From contig NZ_JACVBX010000018.1 of the NCBI RefSeq assembly GCF_014852585.1, positions 1 through 64,000 on the forward strand: DNA of 64,000 bases, written 5' to 3'. Source of the stretch: Pseudomonas sp. PDM18. Its GTDB lineage: Bacteria; Pseudomonadota; Gammaproteobacteria; Pseudomonadales; Pseudomonadaceae. The notes beneath the pieces are model-generated. The model made no database searches and was not told where the DNA came from. It was given only the letters and a program-made list of their open reading frames with translations. A program made the position numbers and the translations under genes. Shown piece after piece: positions 56,251 through 64,000 of this stretch. Numbering within the stretch: position 1 is the stretch's first letter; each line of letters opens with the position of its first letter.

Positions 56251-57252
56251 ATGAGCACTTCCCACCTGTTCGCCCTCACGCCCGGCGAGCCCGCCGGCAT
56301 CGGCCCCGACCTCTGCCTGCTATTGGCCCGCGAAGCGCAACCGCACCCCCTGGTCGCCGTCGCCAGCTGTGAACTGCTGACCCAGCGCGCCGCCCTGCTG
56401 GGGCTGAACGTCACCCTGCAGGAAGTCGGCCCTGGCCAGTGGCCAGGCGCCGCCGCCCCGGCCGGCACTCTGTATATCTGGGATACACCACTGGCCGCCC
56501 CGGTCGAACCCGGCAAGCTGAACCAGGCCAACGCCGCCTACGTTCTGGAGACCCTGACCCGCGCCGGCCAGGGTTGCCTGGACGGTCATTTCGCCGGAAT
56601 GATCACCGCGCCGGTGCACAAGGGCGTGATCAACGAAGCCGGCATCGCTTTCTCCGGTCACACCGAATTCCTCGCCGACCTCACCCACACCGCCCAGGTG
56701 GTGATGATGCTTGCCACCCGCGGCCTGCGTGTCGCGCTGGTGACCACTCACCTGCCGCTGCGGCAGATCGCCGACGCCATCACCGCAGATCGCCTGGAAC
56801 GCGTGACCCGCATCCTCCATGCCGACCTGCGCGACAAGTTCGGCCTGGCCAACCCGCGCATCCTGGTCTGCGGTTTGAACCCCCACGCCGGCGAAGGCGG
56901 CCACCTCGGCCATGAAGAGATCGACGTGATCGAACCGACCCTGGAACGCCTGCGCACCGAGGGCATGCAGCTGATCGGCCCGCTGCCGGCCGACACGCTG
57001 TTCACCCCCAAGCACCTGGAGCACTGCGACGCCGTGCTGGCGATGTACCACGACCAAGGCCTTCCGGTGCTCAAGTACAAGGGCTTCGGCGCGGCGGTGA
57101 ACGTGACGCTGGGCCTGCCGATCATCCGCACCTCGGTGGACCACGGCACCGCGCTGGATCTGGCCGGTACCGGCCGGATCGACAGCGGCAGCCTGCAGGT
57201 CGCCCTGGAAACGGCCTACCAGATGGCCGAAGCCGGCGCTGGCGCGCGCTGA
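56251..57252 (+). CDS. pdxA: 4-hydroxythreonine-4-phosphate dehydrogenase
   Basis: NAD-dependent enzyme of pyridoxal phosphate synthesis, 333 aa. [15 protein letters not shown] is the N-terminal signature, SGHTEFLAD and [13 protein letters not shown] bring metal ligands, and [12 protein letters not shown] and [11 protein letters not shown] complete the site. The ATG at 56251 is preferred over 56224 because homology starts there; its ribosome site is weak. Confidence 0.95.
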   Translation: MSTSHLFALTPGEPAGIGPDLCLLLAREAQPHPLVAVASCELLTQRAALLGLNVTLQEVGPGQWPGAAAPAGTLYIWDTPLAAPVEPGKLNQANAAYVLETLTRAGQGCLDGHFAGMITAPVHKGVINEAGIAFSGHTEFLADLTHTAQVVMMLATRGLRVALVTTHLPLRQIADAITADRLERVTRILHADLRDKFGLANPRILVCGLNPHAGEGGHLGHEEIDVIEPTLERLRTEGMQLIGPLPADTLFTPKHLEHCDAVLAMYHDQGLPVLKYKGFGAAVNVTLGLPIIRTSVDHGTALDLAGTGRIDSGSLQVALETAYQMAEAGAGAR

Positions 57253-57368
57253 TCCCAGGCACTCCGTTCGGCCAGCGTTTCGTGCTGACCGCGCCGGGCT
57301 GGTAAACTGACGGTTTTTCCGCCTCCAGCCGGCCGCCGCAAGCGCCCGGCTGCTCTCCGGAGCCTTCG

Positions 57369-58196
57369 ATGTCCGAACTCTTCCAGCACCGCGCCCGTAA
57401 ACGCTTTGGGCAGAACTTCCTGCATGACGCCGGGGTGATTCACAAGATCCTGCGCGCCATCGCCGCCAAGGAAGGCCAGCACCTGCTGGAAATCGGCCCA
57501 GGCCAGGGCGCCCTCACCGAGGGCCTGGTGGACAGCGGCGCGAAGCTCGATGTGATCGAGCTGGACCTCGACCTGATCCCGCAACTGAAATGGCGCTTCG
57601 GCTTGAAGCCCAACTTCAGCCTGCACCAGGGCGACGCCATGAAGTTCGACTTCTCCAGCCTGATCGCCTCTCCCGAGGACAAGCTGCGCGTCGTCGGCAA
57701 CCTGCCCTACAACATCTCCACCCCGCTGATCTTCCACCTCCTGGACCATGCCTCGCTGATCCAGGACATGCACTTCATGCTGCAGAAGGAAGTGGTGGAG
57801 CGCCTGGCCGCCGAGCCGGGCAACGGCGACTGGGGTCGCCTGTCGATCATGGTGCAGTACTTTTGCCGCGTGGATTACCTGTTCACCGTCGGCCCCGGCG
57901 CGTTCAACCCGCCGCCCAAGGTCGAGTCGGCCATCGTCCGCCTGGTGCCCTACGCCGAACCTCCGCACCCGGCCAAGGATCACCGCGTGCTGGAACGCAT
58001 CGTCCGCGAGGCCTTCAACCAGCGCCGCAAGACCCTGCGCAACACCCTGCGCACGCTGATGAGCGTCGAGGACATCGAAGCCGCCGGCGTCGACCCGACC
58101 CTGCGCCCCGAGCAGTTGAGCGTCGCCGACTTCGTCAGCCTGGCTAACCGTTACAGCGAAACCAACCCGGAAGCCGAGCAAGGACCGACCGCATGA
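57369..58196 (+). CDS. rsmA: 16S rRNA A1518/A1519 dimethyltransferase (KsgA)
   Basis: Methylates two adjacent adenosines near the 3' end of 16S rRNA late in small-subunit assembly. The 275-aa protein has [11 protein letters not shown] at the N terminus, SAM site [10 protein letters not shown] and catalytic NLPYNIST. It overlaps apaG by 4 nt in the conserved rsmA-apaG-apaH order. Confidence 0.96.
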   Translation: MSELFQHRARKRFGQNFLHDAGVIHKILRAIAAKEGQHLLEIGPGQGALTEGLVDSGAKLDVIELDLDLIPQLKWRFGLKPNFSLHQGDAMKFDFSSLIASPEDKLRVVGNLPYNISTPLIFHLLDHASLIQDMHFMLQKEVVERLAAEPGNGDWGRLSIMVQYFCRVDYLFTVGPGAFNPPPKVESAIVRLVPYAEPPHPAKDHRVLERIVREAFNQRRKTLRNTLRTLMSVEDIEAAGVDPTLRPEQLSVADFVSLANRYSETNPEAEQGPTA

Positions 58197-58573
58197 GCGA
58201 CCCCCGCTACCAGGTCAGCGTCAGCGTCACCACCCGCCACCTGCCCGAGCAATCCCAGCCGGAGCAGCAGCGCTACGTGTTCGCCTACACCGTGACCATC
58301 CACAACCACGGCGAGCTGGCCGCCAAGCTGCTGACCCGCCACTGGATCATCACCGACGGCGACGGCCACGTGCAGGAAGTGCGCGGCGCCGGCGTGGTAG
58401 GCGAGAAGCCGCTGATCGAGCCGGGCGCCAGCCACACCTATACCAGCGGCACCGTGATGGCGACCAAGGTCGGCAGCATGCATGGCAGCTACCAGATGGT
58501 CGCCACCGACGGGCACCACTTCGACGCCGAGATCCCCGCGTTCCGCCTCGCCGTACCGGGGGCGCTGCACTGA
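58193..58573 (+). CDS. apaG: ApaG domain protein
   Basis: A 126-aa single ApaG/DUF525 beta-sandwich ([36 protein letters not shown]). Its biochemical role is unsettled; it is almost always beside apaH and rsmA. It overlaps rsmA by 4 nt and apaH by 1 nt. Confidence 0.95.
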   Translation: MSDPRYQVSVSVTTRHLPEQSQPEQQRYVFAYTVTIHNHGELAAKLLTRHWIITDGDGHVQEVRGAGVVGEKPLIEPGASHTYTSGTVMATKVGSMHGSYQMVATDGHHFDAEIPAFRLAVPGALH

Positions 58574-59397
58574 TGGCCATCTACGCCGTCGGCGATCTGC
58601 AGGGCTGCCTGGAACCGCTCAAGTGCCTGCTGGAGCAGGTGAAATTCGACCCGGCCCAGGACAAGCTGTGGCTGGTGGGCGACCTGGTCAACCGCGGCCC
58701 TGCCTCGCTGGAAACCCTGCGCTTCCTTTATGGCATGCGCGATTCGCTGGTCTGCGTGCTCGGCAACCACGACCTGCACCTGGTCGCCGTCGCTTACAAC
58801 GCCGAACGCCTGAAGAAGAACGACACCCTGCGCGAGATCGTTGAAGCGCCGGACTGCGCACAGCTGATCGAATGGCTGAGGCAGATGCCACTGGTCCACC
58901 ACGACGCCCAGCGCGACATCACCCTGGTGCACGCGGGCATCCCGCCGCAGTGGGACATCGACAAGGCCCTGCAACGCGCCGCCGAGGTCGAGAAGGCCTT
59001 GCGCGATGACACGCAGTTGCCGATGTTCCTCGATGGCATGTACGGAAACGAGCCGGCCAAGTGGGACAAGAAGCTCACCGGCATCGCGCGCCTGCGGGTG
59101 ATCACCAACTACTTCACGCGTATGCGTTTCTGCACGCCCGACGGCAAACTCGACCTGAAATCCAAGGAAGGCCTGGACACCGCGCCTCCCGGCTACGCCC
59201 CCTGGTTCAGCTATGCCGAGCGCAAGGCCGCCGGGCGCAAGATCATCTTCGGCCACTGGGCCGCGCTGGAAGGCCAGTGCGACGTCCCGGGCCTGTTCGC
59301 CCTCGACACCGGCTGTGTATGGGGCGGCAGCATGACGCTGATGAACGTCGATACCCTCGAGCGCATCCACTGCAGCTGCGCCGATAAACCAGAATGA
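58573..59397 (+). CDS. apaH: symmetrical diadenosine tetraphosphatase
   Basis: Cuts Ap4A to two ADP and removes Np4 caps from RNA. The 274-aa metallophosphatase has the sequential metal motifs GDLQGC, GDLVNRG and GNHDLHL, then HAGIPP and FGHWA near the C terminus. It closes a coupled rsmA-apaG-apaH block; glpE follows 42 nt later. Confidence 0.96.
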   Translation: MAIYAVGDLQGCLEPLKCLLEQVKFDPAQDKLWLVGDLVNRGPASLETLRFLYGMRDSLVCVLGNHDLHLVAVAYNAERLKKNDTLREIVEAPDCAQLIEWLRQMPLVHHDAQRDITLVHAGIPPQWDIDKALQRAAEVEKALRDDTQLPMFLDGMYGNEPAKWDKKLTGIARLRVITNYFTRMRFCTPDGKLDLKSKEGLDTAPPGYAPWFSYAERKAAGRKIIFGHWAALEGQCDVPGLFALDTGCVWGGSMTLMNVDTLERIHCSCADKPE

Positions 59398-59439
59398 TTG
59401 CAGCGCAGCCACAGGCTGCGCGCCTTGCGAGGTAACCCC

Positions 59440-59769
59440 ATGAGCGACTTCAAACGCATCGCCCCCGACCAGGCCCAGCAACTGCGCGAGAGCGGGGCGC
59501 AGGTCGTCGACATTCGCGACCCGCAGAGCTACGCGACAGGCCATATCAGCGGCTCGCGGCACATCGACAACTACTCGGTGGCCGACTTCATCCGCGAGGC
59601 GGACATGGACGCGCCGCTGGTCGTAGTCTGCTATCACGGCAACTCCAGCCAGAGCGCGGCGGCTTATTTCGTCCAGCAGGGCTTCTCCGAGGTCTACAGC
59701 CTCGATGGTGGCTTCGAACTGTGGCGCAGCGTCTATCCCGCGGATACCAGCGCCGGCGGCTCTGACTGA
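59440..59769 (+). CDS. glpE: thiosulfate sulfurtransferase GlpE
   Basis: Single-domain rhodanese of 109 aa with the catalytic Cys64 in [12 protein letters not shown], matching Cys65 of E. coli GlpE. Transfers sulfane sulfur from thiosulfate to cyanide or thioredoxin. The ATG at 59440 has GAGGT upstream. Probably read from the apaH message. Confidence 0.93.
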   Translation: MSDFKRIAPDQAQQLRESGAQVVDIRDPQSYATGHISGSRHIDNYSVADFIREADMDAPLVVVCYHGNSSQSAAAYFVQQGFSEVYSLDGGFELWRSVYPADTSAGGSD

Positions 59770-60057
59770 AAGCCCCTACGAAAGGGGCGGATTAGCCCCT
59801 TCAAAAAATCTGTAACTTCTCGCTCTTTCGTCCTTTACACACTGAAGAACGAACTATCCTTTCCCTCAGGCCATCCAAAAAAGGGAGAGCCGGCACACCG
59901 GCTTCCGGTTAATCGGCAGTGACCATTGGGGGCGGATCAGGGCAGTGGCCAGGTTCCGTTGGAGTTCTGGGGGATTCTCGCCGGCAGCGCTGGCAGCCCG
60001 ACCGCACCCGCACAGACCGATCCGGCGCCGGCTCCATGCATCGAGCGAGGAGACGTC
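59770..60057. other. gap between glpE and prkA
   Basis: 288 bp with no gene. AAGGGGC/GCCCCTT (59782-59801) is a hairpin without a T tract on the coding strand. TTTACA (59834-59839) and TATCCT (59855-59860), 15 nt apart, are a weak promoter candidate, possibly RpoS-type. The prkA frame stays open far upstream (59926), but homology starts at 60058. Confidence 0.5.
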
Positions 60058-61980
60058 ATGAGCATTTTCAGTCACTTCCAGGAACGCTTCGAAGCGACCC
60101 GTCAAGAAGAGTATTCCCTCCAGGAGTACCTGGATCTCTGCAAGCAGGACAAGATCGCCTATGCCACCGCCGCCGAGCGGATACTGATGGCCATTGGCGA
60201 GCCCGAACTACTCGACACATCCGTCGATTCCCGCCTGTCACGGATTTTTTCCAACAAGGTGATCCGCCGCTACCCGGCCTTTGCCGACTTCCATGGCATG
60301 GAAGAGTGCATCGACCAGATCGTCTCCTTCTTCCGCCACGCCGCCCAAGGCCTGGAAGAGAAGAAGCAGATCCTTTACCTCCTGGGCCCGGTCGGCGGTG
60401 GTAAATCCTCCCTCGCCGAAAAGCTCAAGCAACTGATGGAGCACGTGCCCTTCTATGCGATCAAGGGCTCGCCAGTGTTCGAATCGCCCCTGGGGCTGTT
60501 CAACCCCGACGAAGACGGCGCCATCCTCGAGGAAGACTACGGCATCCCGCGCCGCTACCTGCGCTCAGTGATGTCCCCCTGGGCAACCAAGCGCCTCAAC
60601 GAATTCGGCGGCGACATCAGCCAGTTCCGCGTGGTCAAGCTGCACCCTTCGATCCTCAACCAGATCGCCATCGCCAAGACTGAGCCGGGTGACGAGAACA
60701 ACCAGGACATCTCCGCACTCGTCGGCAAGGTGGATATCCGCAAGCTGGAAGAATTCCCGCAGAACGACGCCGACGCCTACAGCTACTCGGGCGCTCTGTG
60801 CCGGGCCAACCAGGGCCTGATGGAATTCGTCGAGATGTTCAAGGCGCCGATCAAGGTCCTGCACCCCTTGCTCACCGCGACCCAGGAAGGCAACTACAAC
60901 AGCACCGAAGGCCTCGGTTCCCTGCCCTACAGCGGCATCATCCTCGCCCACTCCAACGAATCGGAATGGCACAGCTTCCGCAACAACAAGAACAACGAGG
61001 CCTTCATCGACCGGATCTACATCGTCAAGGTGCCGTACTGCCTGCGCGTCTCCGACGAGATCAAGATCTACGACAAGCTGCTGATCAACAGCTCCCTGGC
61101 GCACGCCCACTGCGCGCCGGATACCCTGAAGATGCTCTCGCAGTTCTCTGTGCTGTCGCGCCTGAAGGAGCCGGAAAACTCCAATATCTACTCGAAGATG
61201 CGGGTCTACGACGGCGAAAACCTCAAGGACACCGATCCCAAGGCCAAGTCCATCCAGGAATACCGCGACACCGCCGGTGTGGACGAGGGCATGTCCGGGC
61301 TTTCCACCCGCTTCGCCTTCAAGATCCTTTCCAAGGTGTTCAACTTCGACCCGCATGAAGTCGCCGCCAACCCGGTACACCTGCTCTACGTGCTGGAACA
61401 GCAGATCGAGCAGGAGCAGTTCCCGCCGGAAACCCGCGAGCGCTACCTGCGCTTCCTGAAGGAATATCTGGCGCCGCGCTACGTCGAGTTCATCGGCAAG
61501 GAAATCCAGACCGCGTACCTGGAGTCCTACAGCGAGTACGGCCAGAACATCTTCGACCGCTACGTGCTGTACGCCGACTTCTGGATCCAGGACCAGGAAT
61601 ACCGCGACCCGGAGACCGGCGAGATCCTCAACCGCGCCGCCCTCAACGAGGAGCTGGAGAAGATCGAGAAACCGGCTGGCATCAGCAACCCGAAGGACTT
61701 CCGCAACGAGATCGTCAACTTCGTGCTGCGCGCCCGCGCCGGCAACAACGGCAAGAACCCCAGCTGGCTGTCGTACGAGAAGCTACGCGTGGTGATCGAG
61801 AAGAAAATGTTCTCCAACACCGAGGACCTGCTGCCGGTCATCAGCTTCAACGCCAAGGCGAGCAAGGAGGATCAGCAGAAGCACAACGACTTCGTCAAAC
61901 GCATGGTCGAGCGCGGCTACACCGAGAAGCAGGTGCGCCTGCTGTCGGAATGGTATCTGCGGGTTCGCAAGTCGCAGTAG
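60058..61980 (+). CDS. prkA: PrkA serine-kinase/AAA+ protein
   Basis: A 640-aa protein (MSIFSHFQERFEATRQEEYS) with an AAA+ module (Walker A LGPVGGGKSS, residues 109-117) and the C-terminal PrkA domain. Described as a protein kinase and, more recently for relatives, as an ATP-dependent protease-like factor. GAGGAG precedes the ATG at 60058. It begins the conserved prkA-yeaH-spoVR set linked in enterobacteria to starvation and RpoS. Confidence 0.95.
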   Translation: MSIFSHFQERFEATRQEEYSLQEYLDLCKQDKIAYATAAERILMAIGEPELLDTSVDSRLSRIFSNKVIRRYPAFADFHGMEECIDQIVSFFRHAAQGLEEKKQILYLLGPVGGGKSSLAEKLKQLMEHVPFYAIKGSPVFESPLGLFNPDEDGAILEEDYGIPRRYLRSVMSPWATKRLNEFGGDISQFRVVKLHPSILNQIAIAKTEPGDENNQDISALVGKVDIRKLEEFPQNDADAYSYSGALCRANQGLMEFVEMFKAPIKVLHPLLTATQEGNYNSTEGLGSLPYSGIILAHSNESEWHSFRNNKNNEAFIDRIYIVKVPYCLRVSDEIKIYDKLLINSSLAHAHCAPDTLKMLSQFSVLSRLKEPENSNIYSKMRVYDGENLKDTDPKAKSIQEYRDTAGVDEGMSGLSTRFAFKILSKVFNFDPHEVAANPVHLLYVLEQQIEQEQFPPETRERYLRFLKEYLAPRYVEFIGKEIQTAYLESYSEYGQNIFDRYVLYADFWIQDQEYRDPETGEILNRAALNEELEKIEKPAGISNPKDFRNEIVNFVLRARAGNNGKNPSWLSYEKLRVVIEKKMFSNTEDLLPVISFNAKASKEDQQKHNDFVKRMVERGYTEKQVRLLSEWYLRVRKSQ

Positions 61981-62084
61981 TCTGCCATCGGCGCGGCGGC
62001 ATTCCCGCCGCGCCGGTCGCCGTCGCATTCGGACCTGTCCGTGGCGGCTCCACGCCGCTGCGCAGCAGGCCCTGAGGAGCATTC

Positions 62085-63356
62085 ATGAGCTACGTCATCG
62101 ACCGGCGTCTGAACGGCAAGAACAAGAGCACGGTGAACCGCCAGCGCTTCCTGCGGCGTTACCGTGAGCACATCAAGAAGGCCGTCGAAGAGGCCGTCAG
62201 CCGCCGCTCCATCACCGACATGGAACACGGCGAGCAGATCAGTATTCCTGGCCGCGATATCGACGAGCCGGTCCTGCACCATGGTCGTGGCGGGCGCCAA
62301 ACGGTTATCCACCCCGGCAACAAGGAATTCACCACCGGCGAACACATCCCGCGCCCCCAGGGTGGCGGCGGTGGCCGTGGCGCCGGCAAGGCGAGCAACC
62401 AGGGCGACGGGATGGACGACTTCGTCTTTCAGATCACCCAGGAGGAATTCCTCGACTTCATGTTCGAGGACCTGGAGCTGCCCAACCTGGTCAAGCGCCA
62501 CCTCACCGGCAGCGACACCTTCAAGACCGTGCGCGCCGGCATCAGCAACGAGGGCAACCCCTCGCGTATCAACATCGTGCGCACCCTGCGTTCGGCCCAC
62601 GCGCGGCGCATCGCCTTGTCCGGCTCCACCCGCAGCAAGCTGCGCGCGGCGATAGCCGAGCTGGACCGCCTGAAGCGCGAGGAACCGGACAACCTCGGTG
62701 ACATCCAGGAGCTGGAACAGAAGATCGCCGGCATGCGCGCGCGCATCGACAAGGTGCCATTCCTCGACACCTTCGACCTCAAGTACAACCTGCTGGTAAA
62801 GCAGCCCAACCCGACCTCCAAGGCCGTGATGTTCTGCCTCATGGACGTCTCCGGCTCCATGACACAGGCCACCAAGGACATCGCCAAGCGCTTCTTCATC
62901 CTTCTCTACCTGTTCCTCAAGCGGAACTACGAGAAGATCGAGGTGGTATTCATCCGCCACCACACCAGCGCCCGCGAGGTGGACGAGGAAGAATTCTTCT
63001 ATTCCCGCGAAACCGGCGGGACCATCGTCTCCAGCGCCCTGAAACTGATGCAGGAGGTGATGGCCGAGCGTTATCCCACCAATGAATGGAACATCTACGC
63101 CGCCCAGGCCTCGGACGGCGACAACTGGAACGACGACTCGCCGGTCTGCCGCGACATCCTGATGAAGCAGATCATGCCCTTCGTCCAGTACTACACCTAC
63201 GTCGAGATCACCCCGCGCGAGCACCAGGCGCTGTGGTTCGAGTACGAGAAGATCCGCGATACCTTCGAAGACAGCTTCGCCCAGCAGCAGATCGTCTCCG
63301 CCTCGGACATCTACCCAGTGTTCCGCGAGCTGTTCCAGAGGAGGCTAGTCGCATGA
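62085..63356 (+). CDS. yeaH: YeaH/UPF0229 protein with VWA-type domain
   Basis: A 423-aa DUF444 protein with a basic N terminus ([20 protein letters not shown]), a Gly-rich linker ([11 protein letters not shown]) and a C-terminal von Willebrand A-like domain whose metal site reads MDVSGSM (D254). Acts with PrkA and the SpoVR protein; molecular role unknown. It starts 104 nt after prkA and overlaps the next gene by 4 nt. Confidence 0.93.
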   Translation: MSYVIDRRLNGKNKSTVNRQRFLRRYREHIKKAVEEAVSRRSITDMEHGEQISIPGRDIDEPVLHHGRGGRQTVIHPGNKEFTTGEHIPRPQGGGGGRGAGKASNQGDGMDDFVFQITQEEFLDFMFEDLELPNLVKRHLTGSDTFKTVRAGISNEGNPSRINIVRTLRSAHARRIALSGSTRSKLRAAIAELDRLKREEPDNLGDIQELEQKIAGMRARIDKVPFLDTFDLKYNLLVKQPNPTSKAVMFCLMDVSGSMTQATKDIAKRFFILLYLFLKRNYEKIEVVFIRHHTSAREVDEEEFFYSRETGGTIVSSALKLMQEVMAERYPTNEWNIYAAQASDGDNWNDDSPVCRDILMKQIMPFVQYYTYVEITPREHQALWFEYEKIRDTFEDSFAQQQIVSASDIYPVFRELFQRRLVA

Positions 63357-64000
63357 GCAAGCGCCAGCCGATCGCCACCGGCTCGGAGTGGACCTTCGAG
63401 TTGATCCAGCAATACGACCGCGAGATCAGCCGCCTCGCCGAGCGCTACGCGCTGGACACCTACCCCAACCAGATCGAGGTGATCACCGCCGAGCAGATGA
63501 TGGATGCCTATGCCTCCGTCGGCATGCCCATCGGTTACAACCACTGGTCCTACGGCAAGCACTTCCTCAGCACGGAAAAGAACTACAAGCGCGGTCAGAT
63601 GGGCCTGGCCTACGAGATCGTGATCAACTCCGACCCGTGCATCGCCTACCTGATGGAAGAAAACACCCAGTGCATGCAAGCGCTGGTGATCGCCCACGCC
63701 TGCTACGGGCACAACAGCTTCTTCAAGGGCAACTACCTTTTCCGCACCTGGACCGATGCCACCTCGATCATCGACTACCTGGTGTTCGCCAAGTCCTACA
63801 TCAACAAGTGCGAAGAGCGCTACGGCATCGACGCCGTGGAAGACCTGCTGGACTCCTGCCACGCCCTGATGAACTACGGCGTGGACCGCTACAAGCGGCC
63901 CTACCCGATCTCCGCCGAGGAAGAGAAGCAGCGCCAGAAGGAGCGCGAGGAGCAGATTCAGCGCCAGGTCAACGACCTCTGGCGGACCATTCCCAAGGCC
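63353..64000 (+). CDS. SpoVR-family protein (YcgB-like), partial
   Basis: The first 216 codons of a SpoVR-like gene that continues past the right edge, with no stop in the window. The family blocks [41 protein letters not shown] and [13 protein letters not shown] are intact. The ATG overlaps the yeaH stop (ATGA), giving translational coupling. Full-length relatives are a little over 500 aa. Confidence 0.95.
   Translation, partial: MSKRQPIATGSEWTFELIQQYDREISRLAERYALDTYPNQIEVITAEQMMDAYASVGMPIGYNHWSYGKHFLSTEKNYKRGQMGLAYEIVINSDPCIAYLMEENTQCMQALVIAHACYGHNSFFKGNYLFRTWTDATSIIDYLVFAKSYINKCEERYGIDAVEDLLDSCHALMNYGVDRYKRPYPISAEEEKQRQKEREEQIQRQVNDLWRTIPKA

Noticed and set aside
59782-59801. Terminator after glpE
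   Set aside because: The AAGGGGC/GCCCCTT hairpin is followed by CAAAAAATC on the coding strand, not by a T tract.
59888-59905. Possible sigma54 promoter before prkA (GGCACACCGGCTTC)
   Set aside because: The required GG-N10-GC spacing is not met.

Overview
The window is a stretch of chromosome from a Pseudomonas of the P. aeruginosa type. It is GC-rich with strong G/C bias at third codon positions. From memory of PAO1, gene order matches the PA0668 (tyrosyl-tRNA synthetase) to PA0586 (SpoVR-like) block almost gene for gene, read in reverse. Several details differ from PAO1: two cargo genes, a different tail fibre, and no F-type pyocin. A related species of the P. aeruginosa group is therefore likelier than P. 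aeruginosa itself, but the species cannot be fixed from this sequence.

Layout. 1-223: leader and promoters of an rRNA operon running off the left edge on the minus strand. 224-18522: core genes tyrS, a mepM-like M23 peptidase, anmK, erpA, argC, a CLC transporter, hemJ, a nitronate monooxygenase, a DUF805 membrane protein, a short-chain dehydrogenase, an AAA+ ATPase, a HIT protein, coq7, speD, an OsmC protein, vfr and trpGDC. 18840-35794: a complete R-type (contractile, P2-like) tailocin lying between trpG and trpE. 36086-51948: trpE, gph, rpe, an agtABCD-type ABC transporter with an extra binding protein, its two-component system, a DUF3530 protein, a djlA-like gene and murU/amgK. 52078-64000: lptD, surA, pdxA, rsmA, apaG, apaH, glpE, then prkA, yeaH and the start of a spoVR gene that runs off the right edge.

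Tailocin. Late genes run on the minus strand from holin to spanins, in the order: holin, a 176-aa protein, spike V, baseplate W/J/I, fibre, sheath, tube, E/E', tape measure, U, X, D, GH19 endolysin, Rz, Rz1. The control block (ptrB, a GTG-started 119-aa HTH-like protein, prtR, prtN) sits at the trpE end. There is no capsid, portal, terminase, integrase or replication gene, so this is a tail-only particle released by lysis. Between the control block and holin lie a SAM methyltransferase and a GNAT acetyltransferase in visibly more A/T-rich DNA. At least four terminator-like hairpins lie inside or just before the late gene run. This suggests antitermination, or expression tuned segment by segment.

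Most notable regulatory observations: (i) paired Trp leader peptides before trpE and trpGDC, both ending ARWRWRA; the trpE one coincides in frame with the 3' end of gph; (ii) three matching PrtR-operator-like repeats, one lying between the -35 and -10 of the ptrB promoter; (iii) a leader of about 270 nt before ptrB with a hairpin that displays a CsrA/RsmA consensus; (iv) tiny coupling ORFs before ptrB and gpW; (v) a tail fibre with exactly seven 36-residue repeats of two alternating kinds and no recognisable chaperone gene.
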